64,000 nucleotides of DNA, taken from NCBI RefSeq assembly GCF_037029465.1, contig NZ_JAYMEM010000009.1, positions 1-64,000 of the forward strand, given 5' to 3'. The stretch's first letter is position 1; each line of letters begins with the position of its first letter. The notes beneath the pieces are model-generated. The model worked only from the letters and a program-made list of their open reading frames with translations, had not been told where the DNA came from and did no database searches. A program made the position numbers and the translations under genes. Positions 1-8,900 of this stretch are shown piece by piece. The DNA is from Mesoflavibacter sp037029465. Lineage in GTDB: Bacteria; Bacteroidota; Bacteroidia; Flavobacteriales; Flavobacteriaceae.

Positions 1-825
1 CCAATTGCTAAATCCATCTGCATTACAATTTGCTCTTACATATACTTCGTAAGCTGTACTTGGTGTTAAACCACTTGCTGGATAAGGGTTATTAGTCGAT
101 GTTGTTGTACCATCTGTTGTTGGCTCTCCTGTTCCTGCTGGTTGTACCCAAATTTGCCATTCAGTCTCTGATCCGCCTGCTAACCATGTTATATCTGCAG
201 TGGTATCTCCTGTTGTTACAGCAGTTATACCTGTTACGTCTGCACATGCTGGTGGCATTTGAGAATATAGTGTTGGAGAACTAAAACACATTCCCCATCC
301 CCAAATTCCTCCATCATCATAAAATAGACGGTATTTAAAACCAGATAATTGTGTAGCAGTAAAACCAGCTATGTTTAATTGGTCTGTAGTATAAGCTTCA
401 GATGTTCCTGCACAAAAATCATTTGTTGGAGGTGTAGCTGTATCTGCTTGAATTGGTGATCCCCATGGATTCCATGTTCCTGCATCTGCATCCCAATATT
501 CAACTCCGATAGCATCAGAACTTATCCAGTTGAAAACATAATCTGTGTCAACAAATAGCCAAGTTTCGCCTGCACTAAATGCTGCTGTTAAATCAATTAC
601 TGGTGATTCTGCTTGTATAGCATCTGTGCTACCACTACCTGCATCATCATCATCAAAAGCAAAATTTGCTGTTGTAGTTGGGTCTGCTTCAAAAGCAGCT
701 GGATCTGTATTGTAAGTACCTGTTACAGTCCAGTTAGTATTTGGCCAGTTTGCTGGCTGATTGATTACCTGAGCTTGAACAATAATACTAAATAATAGTA
801 AAATTAGTAGAGTAATTTTTTTCAT
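1..825 (-). CDS. Secreted fibronectin type III-like protein, C-terminus beyond the left edge
   Basis: Open frame of 275 codons read leftwards from an ATG at 823-825 and running off position 1 without a stop, so only the N-terminal part is visible. It opens with a Sec signal peptide (MKKITLLILLLFSIIVQAQ). The mature part is rich in Trp, Asp, Thr and Gly and ends in a segment typical of a fibronectin type III domain (an ITW stretch, then a GLTPSTAYEVYVRANC-like strand, roughly residues 205-270). Flavobacterial proteins with this layout are usually large surface or secreted proteins exported by the type IX secretion system, with a C-terminal sorting domain. That domain would lie outside the window, so type IX export is inferred. 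Ligand or enzyme activity is unknown. Confidence 0.8.
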   Translation of the reverse strand, partial: MKKITLLILLLFSIIVQAQVINQPANWPNTNWTVTGTYNTDPAAFEADPTTTANFAFDDDDAGSGSTDAIQAESPVIDLTAAFSAGETWLFVDTDYVFNWISSDAIGVEYWDADAGTWNPWGSPIQADTATPPTNDFCAGTSEAYTTDQLNIAGFTATQLSGFKYRLFYDDGGIWGWGMCFSSPTLYSQMPPACADVTGITAVTTGDTTADITWLAGGSETEWQIWVQPAGTGEPTTDGTTTSTNNPYPASGLTPSTAYEVYVRANCNADGFSNW

Positions 826-1006
826 AGGTATGAAATGATTGTGTTAGTTTAATTTATGTGATAAACATCCCAAATTTCATTTGGAAACTTAAAGGTATAT
901 TATTTATAACACTATTTTAACTCAGATAGACATAATGTTGTTTTTTTTCGATGAAATGTTAGCTTTATGTTAAAATTGATGATTAATTTTCTGTGTTTTC
1001 AATTTT

Positions 1007-3358
1007 TTAATGAGAAATTTCTATAAATCGTTTGATTTCGTTGCCATATTCATCAGTTACAGTGATTAAATATTCACCTTCATTTGGCTGGATTGCCATA
1101 TTATGAATTGTTGATGTTTCACCTAAAAACTTATTGTCCAAATACCAATACAATTTTGTGTTTGGTTTTGAGTGTGCAACTTTTAAAATCAGATCGTTAG
1201 TTTTTTCATTAAAATCTTTTGGTAGAAATACCGTTTTAATGTCTTTAGGGTAGATAAATTCCATTGTTTCTTTTTTATAACCAATACAATCATTTCTAAA
1301 TGGCGGTAAAGGTTTGTAAAATGGATGCTTATCTTTATAATAATGAGCCATCAAAGGAGGTAAAACAAACCAAGATGTATTTTTAATTTCGTTTATATTT
1401 TTACAAGAAGAATTAACTTGAAAACTCTCGGTTTTATCCAAGTGTACCAATTTGTGATAAGGGCAAGCTTCGGTCTTTAAGCCACTTTTTTGAATGTATT
1501 TTTCATCTACATTAATACAGTTAACAGAAGCTCTGTAACCGCTAACAGCGCATATATTTACCTTTTTCATTTCATCAAAAGGTTTTTGAAACCATTGACT
1601 ATTAGGCAGCAAATCAAAAACATCAAAAAGTATTGGTGCAGCTGCTTGTACACCAACTAAGCCAGGTCTTCCTTCGCCATCTGCATTACCAACCCAAACA
1701 CCAACAACGTAATCTTTTGTAGTGCCTATAGCCCATGCGTCTCTAAAACCATAGCTAGTTCCTGTTTTCCAAGCAATTTGTTTAGAATTATCAAAAAACT
1801 CCCAATTATCATCACCTTCAGGTCTGTTTACTTCTTTTAAGCTTTCATAAGTTAAGTAGATGGAAGCGGCATCAAAAAGGGTTTTTTCATTTGATTTTTT
1901 ACCAAAGTCAATTTCTTCATTTTCAAAAAATGTTGGTTCGCAAAACTCGTTACTAAAATATTCGCTTGACGTTTCATTAAAATGATTAATTGTAGAAGAA
2001 AACGCTGCATAACTTTTACATAAATCCCAAAGGTTACTTTCGGCACCACCAAGAACCAAAGATAATCCGTAGTGGTTGGCATTAAACCTGATATCTTTAA
2101 GGTGAAGATTTTTTAAATAATAATGAAATCTGTCCAAGCCAAAATCTTGTAACATCCTAACAGCAGGAACGTTTAAAGATCTTGATAACGCTCGTTTTGC
2201 TGGTACAGCACCATCAAACTCTTTATTGAAATTCTCTGGTGAATAATCGCCAAATTGTGTTGGTACATCTGCAACTAAAGTGTTTGGTAAAATATCTCCA
2301 GCGTCTAGCATTGCAGCATATAAAAAAGGTTTTAAAATACTACCAGTGCTACGAGGTTTGTTTATAATATCTACACTGTTTTGATGATTTTTATCTGTAG
2401 GAGCATTACCTACATAGGTTAAAACTTTTCTAGTTTTTACATCCAAAATAAGGACTGAAATATTATAAATTTCATTTTGTTTTAATGTGTTATAATGGTT
2501 AAAAACAATAGAGTTAGTTTGCTGTTGAAGATTTTTGTTTACACTAGTTTTAATGCGTTGTCCTTTGTTGTTTTTTGCAATAGTTTGCATTAAATGTGGT
2601 GCAATTTGTGGTAACGGATAAGGTTTTTGTGGTAACCCTTCGGATATTGAAAGGTTGTAAGTTAAACTATCAATAGTTTGATTTTCTAAAAGTTTTTTGA
2701 GTAATCGGTTGCGTTTGTTTAAAAGTTGTGTTTGATTTTTACCAGGGTATATAAGACTTGGCGCATTAGGTAAAACGGCTAAAGTAGCACTTTCTGCCCA
2801 AGATAAATCTTCAGAATTTCTATTAAAATATCGCCACGAAGCTGCATCTAAACCAACAACATTTCCGCCAAAAGGCGCATGACTGGCGTACAATGCTAAA
2901 ATTTCATCTTTATTATGTCTAAATTCTAGTCGCGTTGCTAAGATAATTTCTTTAAATTTTTCCCAGTAAGTACGCTGTTTTCCCTTTCGCGATAAGCGTA
3001 TGACTTGTTGTGTAATAGTGCTTCCGCCTCGTTTAATTTCACCAGAATCTATATTTTCCTTTAAGGCTTTAAAAATTGAAATTAGATTAAAACCAGGATG
3101 ATTGTAAAAATACTCGTCTTCAAAAGCGATAATGCAAGTTTTAAATTTATCAGGAACCGAATCATTTTCAGGAAAACGCCATTGGCCATCATCTGCAATT
3201 AAAGCGCCTAATAACTCGTTTTTATTACTTGTAATTACCGTTGCAGTTGGGTCTTTAAAAAGGTGTTTTGGTAAGCAAAAATAGTAAGCCACAAGTAGTA
3301 AAAACAACACGATGGTTTTCTTTTTATTGTTTTTAAAGTAGGCTAACAGTCTTTGCAT
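1007..3358 (-). CDS. pbpC: Penicillin-binding protein 1C (bifunctional glycosyltransferase/transpeptidase)
   Basis: Class A penicillin-binding protein of 783 residues, close to the usual PBP1C length. It has an N-terminal membrane anchor (about 14-30). A GT51 transglycosylase domain follows, with the catalytic Glu in the EDEYFYNHPG motif (about residue 80) and the GGSTITQQ motif near 111-118. The transpeptidase domain carries SILK with the active-site Ser at about 340, SLN, and KTGT. The C-terminal part resembles the PBP1C-specific domain (BiPBP_C). It would polymerise and crosslink peptidoglycan on the outer face of the inner membrane. In many bacteria pbpC sits next to an alpha-2-macroglobulin gene. 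Here one is encoded on the same strand 2.6 kb upstream, separated by an opposite-strand gene and a small membrane protein gene. Confidence 0.95.
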   Translation of the reverse strand: MQRLLAYFKNNKKKTIVLFLLLVAYYFCLPKHLFKDPTATVITSNKNELLGALIADDGQWRFPENDSVPDKFKTCIIAFEDEYFYNHPGFNLISIFKALKENIDSGEIKRGGSTITQQVIRLSRKGKQRTYWEKFKEIILATRLEFRHNKDEILALYASHAPFGGNVVGLDAASWRYFNRNSEDLSWAESATLAVLPNAPSLIYPGKNQTQLLNKRNRLLKKLLENQTIDSLTYNLSISEGLPQKPYPLPQIAPHLMQTIAKNNKGQRIKTSVNKNLQQQTNSIVFNHYNTLKQNEIYNISVLILDVKTRKVLTYVGNAPTDKNHQNSVDIINKPRSTGSILKPFLYAAMLDAGDILPNTLVADVPTQFGDYSPENFNKEFDGAVPAKRALSRSLNVPAVRMLQDFGLDRFHYYLKNLHLKDIRFNANHYGLSLVLGGAESNLWDLCKSYAAFSSTINHFNETSSEYFSNEFCEPTFFENEEIDFGKKSNEKTLFDAASIYLTYESLKEVNRPEGDDNWEFFDNSKQIAWKTGTSYGFRDAWAIGTTKDYVVGVWVGNADGEGRPGLVGVQAAAPILFDVFDLLPNSQWFQKPFDEMKKVNICAVSGYRASVNCINVDEKYIQKSGLKTEACPYHKLVHLDKTESFQVNSSCKNINEIKNTSWFVLPPLMAHYYKDKHPFYKPLPPFRNDCIGYKKETMEFIYPKDIKTVFLPKDFNEKTNDLILKVAHSKPNTKLYWYLDNKFLGETSTIHNMAIQPNEGEYLITVTDEYGNEIKRFIEISH

Positions 3359-3445
3359 TAAAAAGTTATAGTTTAAACGAAGTTTTAAAAAGTGAATTTA
3401 AGCATTTAACATTAAAAATGGCTAATTAATCTATATCTTTAAAAC

Positions 3446-5317
3446 GTGAAAAATAACAGTATACTTCTTAAAATAATTATAATTTTTATTGCTTTTTTTT
3501 CTTTTGAAAAAGGGCATGCTCAGTTAGGTTTTTGTAACGGAAATTCTGGAGATCCCATCTTTACAGAAACCTTTGGTACAGGAACAACACAAACTCCATT
3601 ACCTGCTGGTACAACGACTTATACTTTTTCTTCCGGTACACCAAATGATGGTTTTTATACGGTCTCAAGTTCAACCGCGTTTTTTGATTGGCATGACGTG
3701 CCAGATCACACAGAAGGTGATGCTAACGGAAAATGCTTAATTGTAAATGCAGATTTTACTGCTGGAGAATTTTACAGGACGACAATTACGGGACTTTGCG
3801 AAAATACGTCTTATGAGTTTTCAGCATTCTTAATAAATCTTTCAAAAAATACAGGTTGTGGAGGAAACAATATTCCAATAAATGTAAGGTTTGAAATTTG
3901 GGATGACACAGATACAACACTTCTTGCTAGTGGTGATACAGGAGAAATTGATGCACAAGCTTCACCAAATTGGGAGCAATATGGACTAGTTTTTCAGACC
4001 TTACCAGCGCAAACCGAAGTTATTTTAAAAATGAGAAATAACGGTGCTGGTGGTTGTGGTAATGATCTTGCAATTGATGATATTATCTTTAAATCATGTG
4101 GAGATAATGTAACGGTACAAAATACAAGTAATGAAAGTGATATTTTCATTTGCGAAACACAAATACCTTATAATCTAAATCTACAAGCTAATCCTGACGG
4201 CACAATTTTTAACACTTACGCTTACCAATGGGAAAGCTCTACAGATGGTGTAAATTGGACAGAAATTGCAGGTGAAACCAATCAGAATTTAAACATCAAC
4301 GTTAACACCACATCTTTGTACCGCGTTAAAGTAGCCGAAGATGCTATAAACCTAGCTAATGCTTTGTGTAATGTGATTTCAGATGAATTTTCTATCACGA
4401 TAGTACCAACACCATCAGCACCTGTTAGTAACGGCGATGTTACTATTTGTGAAGACCAAAATCAGCCATTAGAAGTTACTGTTCCAACAGATATAACTGT
4501 AAATTGGTATGACGCTATTTCTGGAGGAAATTTACTTGAAGAAAACAGCACCAGCTTTTCATCAGAAAATGAAGGCACTTATTATGCTGAAGCGATTTCG
4601 GTTAACGGAAATTGCATCTCAAATATCAGAACAGCAGTAACGCTTACTTTTTCGCAATTACCACAAGTTTACGATGAAGAAGTCTTTTTCTGTGAAGGCG
4701 AAAGTATTGAAATTAGCGTAGACATCAATAACATGAGTTACCTATGGAATACAGGTGAAACAACCGAAAGTATTACTGTTTCAACCGAAGGTGTTTATAC
4801 TGTAGATGTTACAAATCTTGATGGTTGTACAGTGACAAAAACAATTGATGTTATACAGTTAGATGCACCGATAATTGCTGAAGTTTATACAGAAAATAAC
4901 GACTTAGTAATTACTACCGAAAACCAAGGAGATTTTTCTTATTCTATAGACGGAATTAACTATCAAAACGCACCAGTTTTTGAAAATCTTGAAGGAGGAA
5001 GATATACCGTTTATGTTAGAGAAAATAGTGATTGTGGTATAGATACTCAAACCTTTATTCATTTTATAGTGCCAAAATTTTTCACGCCAAATAATGATAC
5101 TTACCATGATACTTGGCGATTAAAAGACATAGAGTATTATGCGTCTTCTGAAGTGCAAATTTTTGACCGTTACGGTAAACTCCTTTTTTATAGAAAGAAT
5201 AAACCAATTGCTTGGGATGGAATGTTAAGAAGACAACCATTACCAACTTCAGATTATTGGTATGTTATTATTATTAATGGGCAACGTCGCGTTGGACATT
5301 TTACATTGAAGCGATAA
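3446..5317 (+). CDS. Type IX secretion cargo with type B (CHU_C-like) sorting domain
   Basis: Secreted protein of 623 residues starting at GTG. The first 26 residues form a signal peptide ending HAQ. An N-terminal domain (about 27-215) has spaced Cys and Gly-rich strands like jelly-roll or choice-of-anchor domains. Ig-like beta segments with Cys pairs follow (about 225-520). The last 80 residues (from PKFFTPNND through YGKLLFY to the C-terminal FTLKR) are the gliding-motility-associated type B sorting domain, which directs export through the type IX system and surface attachment. It is transcribed divergently from pbpC with 87 bases between. Ligand unknown; an adhesin-like role is inferred from architecture only. 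Confidence 0.9.
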   Translation: MKNNSILLKIIIIFIAFFSFEKGHAQLGFCNGNSGDPIFTETFGTGTTQTPLPAGTTTYTFSSGTPNDGFYTVSSSTAFFDWHDVPDHTEGDANGKCLIVNADFTAGEFYRTTITGLCENTSYEFSAFLINLSKNTGCGGNNIPINVRFEIWDDTDTTLLASGDTGEIDAQASPNWEQYGLVFQTLPAQTEVILKMRNNGAGGCGNDLAIDDIIFKSCGDNVTVQNTSNESDIFICETQIPYNLNLQANPDGTIFNTYAYQWESSTDGVNWTEIAGETNQNLNINVNTTSLYRVKVAEDAINLANALCNVISDEFSITIVPTPSAPVSNGDVTICEDQNQPLEVTVPTDITVNWYDAISGGNLLEENSTSFSSENEGTYYAEAISVNGNCISNIRTAVTLTFSQLPQVYDEEVFFCEGESIEISVDINNMSYLWNTGETTESITVSTEGVYTVDVTNLDGCTVTKTIDVIQLDAPIIAEVYTENNDLVITTENQGDFSYSIDGINYQNAPVFENLEGGRYTVYVRENSDCGIDTQTFIHFIVPKFFTPNNDTYHDTWRLKDIEYYASSEVQIFDRYGKLLFYRKNKPIAWDGMLRRQPLPTSDYWYVIIINGQRRVGHFTLKR

Positions 5318-5323
5318 AAAAAT

Positions 5324-5800
5324 CTAGTCTAGGCTATTCAAAAAGGCTTTTAATTCGTCAATTTTTTGAGAACCGATTAAAAACTTTTTACCGTTTTTAA
5401 GTTCTAATGCTAAACCCATTTTTCCTTTAATGTTGTAAACGGTTCCGTAATTGGTCCACAATCTAATTCCCCAACCGCCAACAAAACCATAATTTACAAT
5501 TTGAGCTTTTTCAACTTCAGACCATTTTACAGCTCTTTTGGTTAACGGGAAGAAGTGGATTTTAATGTCTTGCTGCGTGATTTCGGTTCGTAATTGTATC
5601 ATCCAGAAAAAAGCAATTAAAGCAAAAACAAAAACAGAAAATACAATAAGTCCTTCATCAGACATAGGCTTATCTCCCATAGGCTCTCCTAAATAAAGTT
5701 GTTTGTAAATACCAATAACAGGTAAAACACCAATACTTAGTAAGATTAGCCAAAGCCACCATTGTGTAAATTTTTGTTTTTCTGTGAATTGTTTTTTCAT
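5324..5800 (-). CDS. Small two-pass membrane protein with PH-like C-terminal half
   Basis: Protein of 158 residues with two hydrophobic helices (about 13-33 and 48-68). A soluble C-terminal half contains TEITQQDIKIHFFPLTKR and a KWSEVEKAQI stretch, the pattern of bacterial PH-like membrane proteins in which a short beta-domain follows paired helices. The gene lies between the convergent end of the type IX cargo gene and the macroglobulin gene, on the same strand as the latter. No enzymatic motif is visible and function is unknown. Confidence 0.75.
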   Translation of the reverse strand: MKKQFTEKQKFTQWWLWLILLSIGVLPVIGIYKQLYLGEPMGDKPMSDEGLIVFSVFVFALIAFFWMIQLRTEITQQDIKIHFFPLTKRAVKWSEVEKAQIVNYGFVGGWGIRLWTNYGTVYNIKGKMGLALELKNGKKFLIGSQKIDELKAFLNSLD

Positions 5801-5908
5801 AGTTTAATAAGATTCGTGAGTTTGAGTGAATTTTTACGATTAGAAAGAGTGAAAATTTGTATCGAAAACAAGAATTTAAATTTAGTTCTCCATAGTTCTA
5901 TTAAGCTT

Positions 5909-5979
5909 GTCGAAATACAATTTTTCGTTTTACTTCGACTACGCTCAGCAACCACTCAAAATTACTCGAACTGACGCTT
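5909..5979. repeat. Interspersed repeat, copy A
   Basis: About 70 bases directly after the stop of the macroglobulin gene. The core TACTTCGACTACGCTCAG at 5931-5948 recurs identically in copy B at 54961-55032, with matching flanks on both sides (runs of T before; CTCAAAA and CTCGAACTGACG after). A shorter relative lies at 33484-33512 in the reverse orientation. Both full copies sit just downstream of a minus-strand stop codon. Confidence 0.8.
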
Positions 5980-5984
5980 ATTTG

Positions 5985-8900
5985 TTACTTCTCAACCTCA
6001 ATCCATTGTCCTTTATTTCTAACAAAAAACTCGTTGTCATACATGGCTTCTGCTTGGATTCCTGGTAAATAATAAGACCCTAAATAAGACGCATTAAGCA
6101 TAACGTTAAAAGTTTTGGTTTCTTTTTGTTTTAAATCAAAATAGAAATTTACACGATCGTCTCTAATATCTGTAAATCGGGCTTGACTTGTTGTATTATC
6201 TCCAAAATCTGTAAAACGTGTGTTTACAATTTCCCAACCTGAAGGGAAAATTTGAGTTAAAGCCACATCATTAACGCTATAGTTTTTAGTATTAGTAATT
6301 TGTACTGTTGCAACAAAATCTTCACCTTGTTTAAGTGTTGAGATGTCTATTTTGTCACCTTTTAAGTTTTTAAAGACGACGTTTGCAGTTAATCCTCTTT
6401 GCTCTGTTAACTCTTCGCCTAAAGGTAATTTACCAGAAGTTAATACGCGCACATAAACTAAATTATCATAGTTGTTTTTAATAGTAATTTGGTTAGCTCC
6501 TTCTTTAATTTTTAAATCACGTTGTGCTAAAGCATTACTACTATTTATGGTTTCAGATTTACCATTAATGCTGTAATTAATTTTTATGCCTTTTCCTCCA
6601 TTAGCAATAACCATTTTGCCCATTGCAAGTAAGCAGTATGCTGTGGTTTGAGTGCTCATCCAACGTTGGCTAGATAATTCGTTAGCAATAGTTTCAGCTA
6701 AATCTTTAAGACGTTTGTCTTTGGTAATAACCATAGTTTCTAGCGCCATAGCACGATTTCGGTCAACAGAACCATAAGTGTAATAGTTACGTTTTACAGG
6801 TTGAAACTCGATATTTGCAGTTTTAGCAACTGCGTTACTAGCTTCGGTTTGACCTGCTAAAGCATAAGCTGCTGCAAGACGCCATTTGGCTTCGTTAGAT
6901 AATTCTGAAAATTCGCGCAAGCGGTTCATTGCTGCTAAATCAGGACTATCAGCCAATGCTAATGTGTACAGTCTGTAAGCTTGTGCTAAATCTGAATTGT
7001 AATTACTGTAACTAGGTCTCCAGTTTTGCGCTGCTTCTTTTTGATATTTTATCCAATTGCTTTTAAAAGTTAATGGTAATACAAAACCTTTCTTTTCGGC
7101 TTCAATCATAAAATGTCCAGCGTAACTTGTTCCCCAATCGTTAGCATTATTTTCTCCAATCCAATAACTCATACCACCATTTGGTCTTTGGAAATGACCA
7201 AGACGTTTAATTCCGTTATTAATATTATCCTGAATTTTTAGTTGTTGATCTTGAGGTAAATCAAAAATATCTGTCAAAAATAATTGAGGGAACACGCTAG
7301 ATGTTGTTTGCTCTACGCAACCATGAGGATATCTAATTAAATATTCTAAACGACGCGTAAAATCCATTGGCGGTAATGTTGAAAACTCTACCGTTGCGCT
7401 GTTTGTGCCTGTAACACCAAAGGTTGAAAAATCTATAGTTTTACTCTCGTTTGCTGTTAAAGATTCGTTGTAGCTTTTAGTAGACATTGGATTAACATTT
7501 TCTACATCAATTTCAACTTTGTAGGTTGAAGTTTCGCCATTTCCAGATGCTACAACTTCAATGGTATTGATGCCTTTTGCTTTGCTAACATCCAGTTCAA
7601 AATATTCCATTTTTTCATCTGGTTTTACAAAACTTAAAGATTTTGAAGACTCACCAACTACTGAAATACCATCACTTAATTTTAATTTAAGTGATACGTT
7701 TTTCACCTTAGGTTCCATAGCAAAAACCGTTACCGGAAGTGTTACTTTTTCGCCAGGACTTAATTTGCGTGGTAATGATGCTAACACCATTAAAGGTTGT
7801 TTGACTTGTACCGATTTTTCGGCATTACCATAAGCTTCATTTTCTATATGACTAGCCACAACCATAGTTCTTACTGCGCCGATGTAATTTGGCATTTTTA
7901 TGGTGTGCGATTTGCGGTCTCCAGCATCTAACTTAAATGGACCTAAAAAGGTAACAACAGGTTTAAAACGGTTGGCTTTTTTGTTTTTTCCTGCTGCTGC
8001 ATTGCCATCTCCACCAATTGCAAACACTTGATCAATACTACCGCTGTATGCACCAATAACATCATCAAACATATCCCAAGTTTTTACGCCTAAAGCCTCG
8101 CGTGCGTAAAATGCATCCCAAGCATTTGGTGTTTTAAATCGGGTTAAATCAAGCAAACCTTCTTCTACAACAGCAAGTGTATACGTCATTGGTTTGTTGT
8201 TTTTTTCTGAAACAAAGACCGTGTAATCTTCTTTTGGTTTTAAGACACTTGCCATTTTAATTTCTGGATGTAAAATGGTGTTAGGATCTTCTACCATTAT
8301 TGGGATTACACCATACAAACGCAACGGTAAATCGTTAGCAGTAGAGGCATGCGGTTGCATTAACGATATGTTTACAAATACGTTTGGCGCCATTTGTTTG
8401 GTAATAGGAATATCTACTGTTGTTTCCCCAGTTTCCGTTTTAACCCATCTATGTTCTATAACTTCAGAACCATTTTCTATACTAATTAACGCGCGACCAG
8501 AAGTACCAGACGGGAATGTTATTTTTGCAGTTTCTCCAACATTGTAATTGTCTTTATCTGCGGAAAACACCAACATACTTGCTGCTTCTTTGTCGTTTGA
8601 TGGTTGACGTTTCCACCAATTTTTATAGAAATATGCGGTTTGACCTGTAGAATGTCCAGAAACAGGATCTTTGATTGTAATGTAATAACGACCACCTTCT
8701 TCATCAGGGACATTAATATTAAAAGACGTTTTTCCTTTAGAATTGGTATTTAATTTGCTTTCTAAAAATGGTTTGTAAAATGAACTTGAGGTGTATTTTG
8801 ATAGGTTGTCATCTGAAGAATTCCACCACCAACGCCATTCAATTTTATAAACTTTTACTTCTAAACCATTACGTTGTATGGCATTACCTTGATCATCTAC

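Noticed and set aside
99..795. Plus-strand open frames over the left-edge gene
   Set aside because: They are Leu- or Cys-biased antisense frames of the clear minus-strand secreted protein gene with signal peptide.
5762..5974. Possible 70-residue plus-strand gene
   Set aside because: It runs through the 5' end of the small membrane protein gene and repeat copy A; no protein signature.
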